This document shows positions 25,100 to 37,110 of a stretch of 64,000 nucleotides of DNA, piece after piece; position 1 is the first letter of the stretch, and each line of letters starts with the position of its first letter. The notes beneath the pieces are model-generated. The model was not told the origin of the DNA, made no database searches, and saw only the letters and a list, made by a program, of their open reading frames with translations. The DNA comes from Hermatobates lingyangjiaoensis. Taxonomy: Eukaryota > Arthropoda > Insecta > Hemiptera > Hermatobatidae. The stretch covers positions 1,798,001-1,862,000 of the forward strand of contig JAPFBL010000002.1 in assembly GCA_026182355.1 (NCBI GenBank). Direction: 5' to 3'. A program made the position numbers and the translations under genes.

Positions 25100-26860
25100 C
25101 TGGTTTTAATTTAATATGTTCATCAGTTATAACAAACTTGAATCATTGATCTAGGTCAATCTGAAATGAAAAAAATGTTCTTAATATTATTATTAAACTG
25201 AGGGTCTGAGTATCATTGGGTTCCAGCGTACAGTCAAATCAGTTCTACTGTGTTTTACTTATTCCTTTTTATATTCAACTTAAAATTATAAGCCCTTTAA
25301 TGAATGTTATTATTGTTCTTTGAGAAGCATTTCTCACTTTATGGGTTTCAAGTAAGATTTTCTACCAATCTTTAACCTCTTAAAGGAAATTCCCTCGCAT
25401 TCACTTATTAATTTGTTCACTAGTTACCGACTCTTCCATACAGAGTCTTCAATTCTTCTATTATGTTAATTGCAGTTTGCATTAAAGGTAGTTCAGAGGA
25501 CAATGTATGGTAATATATTCTTTTTAATCCTTCCTTGAAGATTATCATTTTCTTTACAAATATATGTTCAGCTGAAGCTGGCATTTTACATTAAATTAGA
25601 CCGGATTGTTCTAGTCATCTTTCGTTCACTTCCTCCTACTTTGATGAATATCAATTGTATTGTTCAGAAGCTGGGTGTGTGTTGTTCGAAAAGGCTATAG
25701 ACTGTAGAAGTTGTGTTTGGTTTCAGCTTTTTTAACCGTTCCACGGCTTCATTCCCTGTATTCCTTTGTATCTAAGAACCAAAATGAAAGCTTACTTATT
25801 TCTACTAGGTTTATTAATAGTTAACTAGTTAACTACTAGCTTTGATGTAGTTAATAATAAGAAATTTATTATTAAAAGTGATCATTTGTAATAACATCTT
25901 TGATCTTTTTTGAATATTCTGAGAACTACTGTATCTAATGAAATACAGGCCAAACTAATGAGTTTTCGTTATATTATTTTTGAAACTTCATTTTTCATTC
26001 GCATGTTTCCATTTAATTTTAGTCATAATAGAATACAAATTGCATCTTTTTTTGATAAGAAATATCTAAAAGTAGAACGTTTAATAATTTATTTATGGCA
26101 GTCGTAGCTTATGTTGCCCTAGATACGCTTGTCTCTTTATTTCTATTTCTTTCTATTAATGTTAATTCAGGTACCTTATTCACATTAGAAGCAATGCATG
26201 TCACAGCACTCATTTTATTACAGTAATAATACTAATTTTAAGGGTGTATATTGCGTACTAAAAGCAAAGAATATTTTGCAGTAGAAAATTGCATTTTTAC
26301 TCTTAACCAATGCATATGTTAAATGAATTTTCAAGGTTAGTATTTAACTCAAGAGACACCAAAGTTCTTACATATTTCTTAGAGTTTTAGTCTAGTATTT
26401 TTAATCAAATGGTTTTTGATACCTGCTTTTCTTCTTCTTATGAGGGGTATAAGGAATATTTTAGCTGTATTTATATCCAGACCTTTCACTTTTATTCATC
26501 GTTCACTATCATTATGACAGTACAATCAAGAGTGTTCTCCTCATAATAACAAGGTTATTCTTTCTCATTCAAACCTTGATTATTTAGAGAATCCAGTAGG
26601 TTATTAACAACTAATTTCCACAAGGTAGTTGTAACACACCTCCAACAGGGCAGTCTTTAGTGCTCAAAATTTCAGTGAAAGTAGTTACTATATTTATAAC
26701 AATTATCCTGATGTTAAATTGTTATAATGGTTTCTATTGTTCTTGGATCAAAACATCAATATATGAGTTGACAGATATCAAAGTCTGGTATCAATGGCTC
26801 CTTCAGTATTTAGTATGCAGCGATTCCAGTATTAGATTTCCATTATTAGTATAAGACTTA
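25100..26860 (-). pseudogene. LINE remnant with RT and RNase H pieces
   Basis: On the minus strand near 26660-26580 the translation STKDCPVGGVLQLPCGN then NNLLDSLNNQGL matches RT block B and the following helix (usually STKGCPQGGVLSPLLWN). Near 25800-25740 it reads FILVLRYKGIQGMK, matching the RNase H end (usually W-x-PGH-x-GIQGNE). The left end (about 25110-25180) shares the TTGATCTA-x-AGTCAATCTGAAAT-like 3' block with the remnants at 8.4 and 20.96 kb. It is multiply broken. The overall length and order fit one element rather than several. Confidence 0.7.
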
Positions 26861-28735
26861 AAAATTTTATTTTTTATTAACAAATAGTTTTAAAATTGAG
26901 TACATTTATTTGCACTTTGATAACTATGTTTCCCATTATAACATTGTTTACTTAAAAGTTGTTAATTTGATTTATTATTTAGTTGTAATACTACATTTCC
27001 AATATTCAACTTACAATACATAACAAACAATTTCAAGTTAATTGAATCACCAACTATTTACTAAATAGTCGTCTAACAAAAACTCTTATCAATATTGTAC
27101 TCTTTAAAACATCTTAATTTCAGATATATAGTTCTTGGTGTGATTAAAATCCCCACTATTGTTTGGTAATATATAATATTACTGTATTTGGTAATACAGA
27201 ATGAGAATATATAATATATAAAAGAGTTTACTTTGTCAAGAGTTTACGGAGAAAATAATCAAGGTAGTTGAACTGTTAATTGAAAAACTGGCAAAAAAAT
27301 AAAAAGAAAACAAAAAAGGTATAACTACTAGCGTAATAAAAGGAAAGAAAGAAAAATTGCACTATCAGTTCACAGAAATATGTATTTACGAGTTATACGT
27401 GATTCTTTAACAAAATGTTTTGAAAGATTATTTCTTCACCGAGTCTTTGAAACACAAAAAATATCGGTATATCATGGTTAAAGAAAAAGCACAAAAACTT
27501 TGAAATAGTAAAAGTATAAATAACTTTCTTTAGCATAAATGATGGTCACCGTTCAATGTTGAATCTATTCAATGTTCAATGTTTCTATTTAAAAGCCAAA
27601 TGAAAAGTAAATTTATAGGCATTGGTATTAATTATATAGATATAAAGTTTGTGCCTCAATTTTTATCTTCGTTAGTTACTAAATTCCTGAACAAAACCCA
27701 TCAAGACAAAAATATGTTTCGAGGAAAATTTGGTTTAATTTTTTCAATAATAATAAAATAATCAAATAAATCGTCCTGAAAAGTTATTTATTAAGAATTA
27801 ATATTATTAGAAATTTAAACTTGATCCTAAAAATCCTACATTAATACAGAGAATCTTTCAGAGGTTATAGTTAGAATATGCGCTCATTTTATTGATTAAG
27901 TATAAACTTTTAAAAACACGACTTTACACCTAACTCTAACCATGGTACTAAGCATTATCTCACTAGACTGCAGTGTTTTGCACGTGGAATCTTTAAAACC
28001 ATCCGAATCGGCATTTATTTGACACTGAGCTGACATCTCGCTGAGGTTCATTTTGAAGGTATAAGAAGATCCACATGTTTCCGGGATTCTATTGCAATGA
28101 ACTTAACGTGATGCTAGAGTAGCGGCTTTGAAAATAACGATTAGAGATATTAACTCTCTGTAATTAACTCTCAGGAGATAAAACCCTCCATCAAATAACA
28201 GTCACACATAGATTACAATGCCCTTTCTAACACATGCCTTTGACTAAATGAATATTCACCACCAGTCTCACTCTCCTTAAAATGGTAATACACTCGTTTT
28301 TAACAATGATTTAACCAAAATTCATGAAATTAGAGTCCTTAAATTGAAGTGGAAAAACAGAATGGTACAGGTCACATTAGGTTTACAGGAAAAATTTCTC
28401 AACTTTAACTTTCATTGCAGTAAAATATTTTCACCATTATCATTTATTTAAACTATGATATCTGGAAGGACTTAGCTGTTATCATTGACTTAATTCATTT
28501 ATAAAATTTTAAATTCGTGAATAAGAAATTAATTAACTGTTTTATCATATGGTTTTACTTTAAGTTTTTTTTAAATAAAACCTTATTAATAAGTTATTAT
28601 TAATATTAAACCTTATTAATAACTAAGAAGGCCATTTCAGTAAAATTTCTTATTAATTCCTTGACATTCTTATTTTTATTAAGAAGTTTTGTATACATTT
28701 ACAACTGTTTAGTGAATTTTTCAGTTGAGATTTCA
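26861..28735. other. AT-rich intronic tract
   Basis: No gene or repeat was recognised. Confidence 0.4.
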
Positions 28736-28830
28736 CTCTGTTGTGACGGTTGAAAGATCTCAGTTTTTTTTTCTGATCTCGTACTGTAGTTTGGACGTTG
28801 ATTTTTATTTCACATGTTTCTTGTAAAATC
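28736..28830 (+). repeat. Decayed single arm of the palindromic hammerhead family
   Basis: TGTGACGGTTGAAAGATCTCAG followed by a TCGTACTGTAGTTTGGACG-like stretch and TTTCACATGTTTC is a degraded right arm of the family. The CTGACGA core has been lost. Confidence 0.65.
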
Positions 28831-29865
28831 TTGTTTGAATCTACATTTGAGCTTCTGTAAGGTTATTAGTACTTAAAAAGTCATTGCACACCTTATTAGA
28901 TTTTTCTCTATCAGAGCTCATTCAACTTCCTCCTCATTTAATGGATTTCAGAATAAGTCCCCCCTGAAGACCTTACTAATAGATTAACTGTTGTCTTCGG
29001 TCAGTCAGTGGTCTGTCTGACTATGTTACCAGCCATGTTTCTCTATAGTCCATCAATGTACTAACTTTTTTACGTTTCGTTTGCATGATTTGTCTTCATT
29101 TATATTGTATACATACATTTTGATGTATTATTTATTATTTTAGTTCGTATTTTAGTCGTCTCTTAATCTTTACTTTAAATTATAAGATAATTTACTTATG
29201 ACTGTTCCGAATATTGGTAAATGAGAAAACATGTTCAGCAATAGCCAGTAATATTCTTTTTTTATTATACTTGAAGTGCATGGGGTGTTTAATTTATTTG
29301 AGTTTTGTAGACAGTTTGCAAAGTTTTCGTTTGTCTTAATCTAAATGTAAAATAGAATACTTCTAATATATTTGTTTTCTAGTATAATCCATGGTGATTG
29401 TCTTAGATCTCTAATAATAATAAGACGGGTAGAGTGAGTAGACACATACTAATTTATTCTACAAACTTTTAAATTTACAAATTATTCAATGATAGTAGCT
29501 ACTATCTTGAACTAATTAATATAGAGTAAACTGAAGTCTAACTCTTTAATATACCAATTTAATAAAAACACCGCTTTAGAAGGATAAGGAAAAATTTATC
29601 AGCTCACGTTCTTGAAGAGCGCACTGCCTGTTGAAGGGTAAATCACTTGGTTCTTCCAAGTTGTGCATTAATGAGATAAGGATCTAGAGGATGCCGGTTT
29701 TGTTTCCTCTAATTGTTAGAGGAAACTTTCCAGCTCGATTTCTGTCTGGCTCGGCTCCAAATCATGTGACTATCTCAAATAATTCAGAACGGAATATTAT
29801 CATATTTATCCAACTTGCTTAATAACTCTTTGTTTATAAAGCCTGTTGTTTGTTTTTTTAGTTTA
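28831..29865. other. AT-rich intronic tract
   Basis: A small GC-richer patch lies at 29600-29760. No feature was recognised. Confidence 0.4.
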
Positions 29866-30560
29866 ATATAAGTAAAGTGTAGTGATCGTGAAAAAAGTCG
29901 ATCTCGAGATTTTAATGGAATTACATGATTTGAGGTCCCATAAGTCGTTTTATGAGGTTTTTTTTTGTTGATATTTGTTATCTGTAAGCGTGGGTGGTTG
30001 AGTGTGTTTCCAAAGTTTGTGTGCCCGCTACAGCACCGAATCATTGATGTATCAAATTGATATTTTATACAAAAATGAGCCTTATAGTGTAGATGTGCTG
30101 TATAGCTTGGAAGCAATTATTCATGATGGGAAAATCACCTTTACTGCCAAACACCTGTTTTCAGGCTACAATTTGTTTCTCCTAAACTACTAATTCCAGA
30201 GTCTTGAAATTTTGACATTATCTTTGAGGTTACAAAAGCAATAAACGAAAAATATCTTCATATTTTTACAGACACAGAAAATATTTTTTGTCAATATATT
30301 TTATCAAAATAAGATGTAAAAATTTTTTACTTATAATTCAATCTGAAAGCTTGTGAGAGTTATACCAGCCATACCGTTTGACGGATCGAAATGAAATTAT
30401 CTCTAATAATAGAACATTATGTGGAGGATGACTTGAAGCATTTTTTTCAAAATTACATTTACCAAAGAAGCGTTGGAGCAAATTTTCTGTTTTTAACAAT
30501 GTTTTTTTAACGCTTATCGGCTCATTAAAAAGAAATAAAATTTACCAAAACATTGAATAA
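29866..30560 (-). repeat. Dispersed ~0.7-kb repeat, long copy without the microsatellite expansion
   Basis: It starts at AAGTAAAGTGTAGTGATCGT, passes GATCTCGAGATTTT and TTGAGGTCCCATAAGTCG, and continues with TTTGTGTGCCCGCTACAGCA, TCATGATGGGAAAATCACCT and GGCTCATTAAAAAG. It is the reverse complement of 60.23-60.91 plus 62.9-62.99 kb over most of its length, so it shows both ends of the family. Confidence 0.8.
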
Positions 30561-32299
30561 ATAATTAACATTATATAAAAAAAATAATGAAATATCAATT
30601 ACGACAAAGAGTAATAAAGGTATAACAACTGAATATTGGTCCTGGACTAATGGTTTACTTGCTCTACTTTTCGTTTTCACATTTATTTACATTGACATAG
30701 AAATTTATGATTAGAGGTGTAAAGTAAAAATTTATATAATTTAATAACTTAATATGAGATAGAAATGATTGTAATTCCTACATGTAAAAAAAATTAACGC
30801 CAATCAAACATATAATTTCTGATGCTTTCCATTGTATGAAGGATTTGTCTCAAAAAATGTTGTAATCGATCTATACATTGCACCTTTGGATGAAAGCTAA
30901 TATCATATGTAATTTTTTTTTGTTTTTAGGAATGAAAGTATCTTAGGATAATATTGAAGTATGAGGAATGGACTCTTTCCCCAAGAAGGAGTTACTATGT
31001 CAATGAAAAATATATAGTTTTTTCCCTATTCTAGTCTAATAGTTCATATCTATTATTTTTAAAAATTCCAAGCATCCAACTTTAAACATTTTAAATTATA
31101 CTGAAATACTGGTTTTGAATTTGATTTTGGTATGTAAAACTGCCTAATTACTAAAAATTTTTTTCTCAATATACATTTACAGCAACCTTATAACAGAGTA
31201 CAGCACGCATGAAAAAGATAACACTTGCTCAGAGTGTTTTTTTTATGATTTTTCACAAAGGGAAGAAAAGTCATTTTTTTAAAAACACCTAGCGTGCCAT
31301 AAAATTGCCAGTATAATAATTTTATAACAGACTAAAAATGTGAAACAAAATTCAAAATATACTTTGAAAAGTAATAAATGAAATTATCCTACATCTTTTA
31401 TTAAGATAAAAATTACTTAAAAACGACATTTTTCCTTAGATGTTTCGGACATTTTCCAGATAAAATAGGAATATTTTCAAGTTTTAAATGGGAAAATTTG
31501 TTTTAAATATTCAATGTAGAAGGAGGTCAGTTAAACTATGTAAGAGATCCACTGGCTATTGGATGAAAAGTCATATTATCCTGTAAGAGATTATTTCGTA
31601 ACACGAATTTACACTTTCGCTTTTCAGAAATGTAGTTACTGCTATACTTATATTAATGATATTAAATGATCAGTGGTGTGATATACAAAATTAAGAATAT
31701 GGATTGATAAGTAGATCAATCTTTGTCTGTACCACATCCAGGAATGAAAGGCTAATAAATATCTCCCATTTAGACATGTATATTACGCCTAATGGGACAT
31801 AATATATTATGCACCCAAAAAGTTCGATACTATATTTTCTTATAGTAAAGTTGAGTCTAGGCCACTCCAGTTTTTTTATTATATATAAATCAGTAAATTT
31901 TAAAATTAAGGCAGAAGGCATGTCGTATAACAATGTCTGGCTTAATTGTATAAATACCATATATAGATTAAAACTATAAAACACCTACATATATACCATA
32001 TTCTTTCTTAAGCTACATTGTCTTTAGCATATGCATGAGGATAATAGTGGATTTTAATGATACTTACTCCATCATTTCATTCCATTAAAATAATGATCTT
32101 AGATGTAAAATTTCTCAATTTTTAAAACATATTAAATATATTAAATCTATTAATGTATTAATCTAAAATGTCAACATATTTTTGTTGTTCATTAACTTAA
32201 TGAATAGTCACATGTTGCTTACTAAAAGTTTGGATATTCAGTGAATGCTGGTTTTATGAAAGGTTGTTACAAGGTAAGGGGTACTTGGAATAGACTCAC
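30561..32299. other. AT-rich intron next to the Shab T1 exon
   Basis: No feature was recognised beyond the exon's donor site. Confidence 0.5.
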
Positions 32300-32881
32300 T
32301 CTGGCAGCGAGGGATGTTGTTGGTTTCTCAAGAAGGTCCCAGAGAAACTGCTGATAATGAGCGCATTTTCCATCTCCAAATTCTTCTTCATCACGCTGAC
32401 GAAGTGACTCCGCTTCCTTTCTCATCTCTTCATGCACATGTTCTTTCCGCTGATGGTACTTGTGTTGGCAGCATGATTCAAGGTATAATTCATCTACGCC
32501 CCAGTATTCGAGGTCATCGCTGAACGCTAGTACACACATTTCATCTACCAGGTGCAACTTGCCAGTCCGATAAAAGTTGAGGATGGAAGAGAAGGACTTA
32601 GGGTGACGGTCAAAGAAGTACTCATTATCGACGAGGGAGTAGTCGTCGCAGAGCTCGGTGATAGCCTCGTGGGTGTTGCAGTCCCTCAGCCTTCCCAGCC
32701 TGGTGTGAGGCAAGCGCTCAAGAGTGCGCCAAAGCACCTCGTGCTTCACACCTCCCACATTGATGACCACCCTGCGGTGGACAGCCTTTGATCGCATTAT
32801 CATAAATGGCTCCGGGGGCACCCCCTGCAGCTTGGCCCCCTCCTCCCACCTTACCCCTCCACCCTCCGCTCCACTCGTCAT
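32300..32881 (-). CDS. Shab: Shab (Kv2) potassium channel, N-terminal/T1 exon
   Basis: This exon encodes the cytoplasmic N-terminus of a Shab/Kv2 voltage-gated potassium channel, the delayed-rectifier subunit that assembles as a tetramer in the plasma membrane. Reading from ATG at 32881 it gives 194 codons. A PPEP-x-RSKA segment (about residues 22-33) leads into the T1 tetramerisation domain (about 38-145) with [48 protein letters not shown] and the ESCCQ cysteine pair. WDLLEKP and SLAAR follow, just before S1. The 3' end is a consensus donor (AGA|GTGAGT, last exon base 32300), phase 0, matching exon 2342-3194. The start at MTSG is chosen because Kv2 proteins begin a short distance before PPEP. 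The frame is open upstream to an acceptor-like TTGCAG with exon edge at 32929, so 32882-32929 may be 5'UTR or extra coding sequence. The family and domain are certain; the start is less so. Confidence 0.96.
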
Positions 32882-32929
32882 GTCTCGTTCTGCCTTTGCC
32901 GACACCGCCGACGCATCAATACACCAACC
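32882..32929 (-). promoter_or_regulatory. Shab: Putative 5'UTR or upstream coding part of Shab T1 exon
   Basis: A pyrimidine-rich TTTTGTTGCAG precedes position 32929 on the minus strand and looks like a splice acceptor. The 48 bases between it and the MTSG start are in frame and open ([16 protein letters not shown]). They could be untranslated leader or the end of a longer N-terminus supplied by an upstream exon. The upstream exon was not identified. Confidence 0.5.
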
Positions 32930-35900
32930 CTGCAACAAAACCTTATTCTTAATCACAGAACAGTATCAGTCTACAATAACAAAACAGCTTTCAAGAAATA
33001 ATTTCATATTTTAAAAACACACACCAAAGTCATTTAATGTTTACATATAGATTATAAACATATACATTAAATATACATTATACGTTTGACATAACTGAAG
33101 ATAATATGCCTAATGGAAGTGAGACACAAAAAAAGGATTTCTGGTAGTCGCAAGCACCGACAGGGCAATACCGTGACCAAATGCAATGACATCCTACATC
33201 AGTCCAGTAATGATCTCTAACACGGAACTGGCTTAAAGAAATATTACTCTCCCGACAAGATCCTCTCCGCAGTATTCCGCATTACTATATCGCTGCATAT
33301 ACTTATCCCGTTCAGTCTTAATAGTGATCAAAGGTAAGACAGTGACAAGATAAAAAAATACCGTCTTTCAAATCATTAATTATTATTTCTACACATTGAA
33401 GACGAGGAAGAATATTTATATTCTTATTTATAATACAACCACATAGAATATTTGGCTCAGATACCAATAAATCTATGAATATAACGACATATAGTGATTA
33501 ACCCAGAAGTACTATATGAATAAATGATAATGTAGACTATATGAAACTGCTCTTAACTAGTAGCATGTAAGAACCTACATGTAACAAGAACTAATAACTT
33601 TATCTGTATTTTATTCAAACTTCTGATGTGAGAGAACATTGGTAGATATAATATACATTAATACAATAACAAGTTAGGATATCTTAACAAATCCTAAAAT
33701 GACATTAAAAGTGTTGTATTATTTTCCAAAAACATATATATTTTAAAACTTAGATTATGATTTATAGAAACCTAAGAAGGTTGTTTAGAATTAGTCAATT
33801 AGAAAAGAAATGCTAAAAAACTATGATGCACTTAACCACCATCATTTAGGGCTATAAATACAAAATGATATATAGATACGTAGTGATTTGTTGCGATACA
33901 TAAATTATTTCCCATAATGGTGAATAGCTTTTTTATCTAACAAATCCTCAAGCAAATTTTTGCGTTATTATTTTATTGCAATTATGACAATCTTTCTGAA
34001 TAACTATAATATTTATGAAGCCTTTCAAGATGATAGGTTTGGACAAAAATGTATTCACGTTTAGAAAGTAAAGATGGTTTTAAAGCAGTATGCTTTCATC
34101 TCGATTGGAGTTATTCTTAATGGTTTTAAAGATAAGTTGATAAGGAATGTTATATTCAATTCAATTAATTAAAATACGAGAGTATTGTACATAAAATTTG
34201 TTAAAGCAGTTGAAAACTGGTTGCAGTTGAAGTACTATTGAGGTTATGTCTTTAAAAAGGGAGGTATCGAAAGTGCCTGAACTGATTGAAGGAAAAAGCG
34301 AAAGTTAGGCAATATTGGTGAAGGAAACTCAAACGTCAATCTAGTCGTGAGGAAGAATATCGTCGTAGAATTATTTAAAAACAGAGAAGTTGTTGTTAGA
34401 CTAGCGTCTCCTGAAATTTTCCCCAGACGAAACAGTTTATAAACTCAGAACTTTCAACAGCACAACTTGCCTAAAATGGAAGGGAGATAAGTGTTGGCCT
34501 GCTTCCAGAAAAGAATTAACACAGTGATTCCAAAGCAGTCATTTAACTAAAATTTCTAGTATTAAAATATTGCGAGGTAAGAAACAGTTTTACTTTCTGT
34601 ATCACAGATATTAACACAAAAAAATAAAAGTTCGCAGAACCTAGTTTATGAAACTGTTGTGCTAGGAAATTTAACTTTCAAATTTAACTCATAAATTAAC
34701 TTCCAAAGGATAAAGCTAAGTGAATTCACATCAGAAATAATTTTAGTTGGGACTTATATCTTTCATTATTCATAAAGCCGTTAACTTTAGGACTACCATT
34801 GTTCCATTAGGATTCGGTCGTCCGCAAGAAGGCAAGTCAGGCCTCACCTAAGACAGCGCCAGTTTTCAATTCCACCTGCCAACTGATGAACCTTACCAAT
34901 GGCAAGGGTTGATGGTTTACCTGTCTTGTCTTGATTTGTATTCATGTATCTCAACCTTTCGGCCACTCCATGATACAAAGCACTACAGATCGATGCTTTT
35001 TTACGTGAGACCCTGTCGCCACTTGAGGGAGTCCACTACAGCCCTACCGAAGCAAGGCCGCGCTGAAGTCCCCCAAGTGCCCAAGGTGGACCTCGCGGAG
35101 GCGGGTCCCACGACACCACATCACACAAAAAGACTAATACGCCTAATTACAATTGTAGGCTTTAAGCCATGAAGATGAGCCTTGCCCTTTTAGATAGGTC
35201 ATGATCTATCCCAGAGAAAACCATGCCTGGGTAAATTACATCTATGACATTAACATTGCTCATCACAGCGTAGTGCGTTGACTTTCTTCTTTTGGCCAAT
35301 TTCATATATGAAGTCCAGGAAACACCTGGTGTTTCCTACCTGATGGTTTACCTACCTCTTGTTACTGTGCAGCCAACCTAAGAGTTCTCGGCTCTTAGAC
35401 CTAGGCCCTTCTGAATCTGCTTCGACTTCAGTAAAGTCAGTAGCCTCGAAATCTTCCGTGTTTTAGACAGTATACGCATTATTGTAATCTCCTGCACACT
35501 CGCGCGATGAAGACGCTGACGAATAGGTACAAGGGAATCAGAGGGAGGGAAGGAAGTAAACTTTGTAATAAATATATTTTAAGCAAGGAATTTTTATAAG
35601 AAGTTAAGTCAATTTTATCCCAATTTCATTTAATATTTAATTACAAAATTAATACCAATATTTAACAATAAAATTTTTCCCTACTAGTATTGGGTCCCAG
35701 TAGTAATTATGTATTGCTTATTAATTTATCATCAAGGGCGATAAATCAATATTGCAAGTTACGATTGTTACCCCAGATATTCTCTGACAAAATGTGGTGA
35801 TATATTTTAAGGTGCTTTTACCAATGATCCATCTTTTTTTCTTTATTATGGATACAAAATTAATTAAAAATTTAATGGTTTCATTTAAAACCTTAAAAAT

Positions 35901-36685
35901 GAAGCCACCGCTAGGTTAAAATGGCGCTATATTAGATAAAAACAATAAACTGTTATAATTGAAGTATTTTCTCAAATTTCTATATTACATTATTTTATGT
36001 TCATTGCACACTTAGATTTCAATATTAGATGAGAAAGGGAACTTAATAAAAAATAATGCAATCTAATTTCTACTTAAAAGTTTTGGCTCTAGTCAATTAG
36101 TTATATTTAATTTTCTTAATATATTACATAGTAAATCTATCGAAAAACATGATTAAACAATACAGTTGAATAATAAGATTGTGAGAATAACTACAATATA
36201 ATATGGTGATTATAGCTATAATGAATAATATAAGCTAGTGTATAGATATAAAACGAAAATAAATTATAATGGAGTGTTCACATATATAGAAGGACTTCAT
36301 AAGCTGACACAAGATGACTAGGAAATGAATACTTGAAAGAAGATACGAGTATAATATCTAAGTGTAGCTCTACAAATAATTAAATTACAGCTACTGACCG
36401 TTTAGTGTTGTAAATCAATGATTTCATTTTACCAACATTACAAAAATAATTATAAAAACTGAATTATTTTTTAAAACAATATTGGATAACGATTACGTCA
36501 ACGTTTGACAAGATGATGCTCATCGACACCGATGAGGTTACACTTTTTACCACTATTCAATACTCTGAATACCAATATATAACCAACTGCAAGGCAGATA
36601 ATGGAAATTAGAAGTAATGCTGTTGGGAGAGATATTTAAACTGAAGTCATGAGATATGAAAAAAATGTGAGCTAAATATATATAA
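32930..36685. other. Shab 5' intron or upstream sequence with a GC-richer segment
   Basis: Positions 34790-35560 are clearly GC-richer than their surroundings, with several short open frames and small palindromes (for example AACACCTGGTGTTTCC near 35318). They may be an unrecognised repeat or an unidentified exon. Another mild patch lies at 33140-33310. No homology is recognised. Confidence 0.4.
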
Positions 36686-36855
36686 ATGATCAAACCACAA
36701 TGTAAAATGGGAAAAAGACTAAGATCTTTTAACCGTAACAAGTGGTATTTGTCAGAGTCAAGAATCCTCAGAGTCAGGGTTTTGACTCTGATAAAGACCG
36801 CTTGTTACGGTTGAAAGATCATATTGTAGATTGATCATTGATTGTTATTTCACGT

Positions 36856-36858
<3 letters not shown>
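36686..36858. mobile_element. Palindromic hammerhead-bearing repeat, copy 3
   Basis: Both arms of the family are present (GATCAAACCACAATGTAAAA ... GATCATTGATTG) around a short centre near 36765-36775. The right-arm core is CTGATAA instead of CTGACGA, which should disable it. A (TA)n tract follows directly (about 36859-36892). Confidence 0.85.
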
Positions 36859-36896
<38 letters not shown>

Positions 36897-36981
36897 TAAT
36901 AATCAAAATAACACTTGATGAAATAGATGGATTAATTTACCACAATTGTTTTCAAATTTGTTTCATTGTGGCAAATTAATC

Positions 36982-37010
<29 letters not shown>
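36859..37010. repeat. (TA)n tracts flanking a short inverted repeat
   Basis: (TA)n tracts lie at about 36859-36892 and 36983-37008. Between them GATTAATTTACCACAAT and ATTGTGGCAAATTAATC form a near-perfect inverted repeat. Confidence 0.75.
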
Positions 37011-37014
<4 letters not shown>

Positions 37015-37056
37015 TATTTTTATCAAGGTTGGGTCTGGCCTCAAACAATACAACAC

Positions 37057-37105
37057 CTTTAAGACGACGTTTCATCTATATTTGTAGGCATCTTCACTGC
37101 TACAA
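37057..37105 (-). ncRNA. Degenerate hammerhead-like motif
   Basis: Minus-strand sequence GTGAAGA, a stem CCTA/TAGA-like pair, then GAAACGTC follows the layout of the better motifs elsewhere: palindromic ACGU as stem III and GUC as cleavage triplet. The first core base C is G, and stem I pairing is not evident. It is probably a dead relative. Confidence 0.35.
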
Positions 37106-37110
37106 ATATA

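Larger units (their letters stand above)
3195..32299 (-). other. 29.1-kb Shab intron between T1 and S1 exons
   Basis: The GT donor (32299-32298) and CAG acceptor (3197-3195) on the minus strand define a phase-0 intron of 29,105 bp. Kv2 genes of other animals commonly have an intron at this T1/S1 boundary. Here it is filled with LINE remnants, SINEs, microsatellites and palindromic elements, listed separately. I see no other exon of Shab inside it, although a short alternative exon could be missed. Confidence 0.9.
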
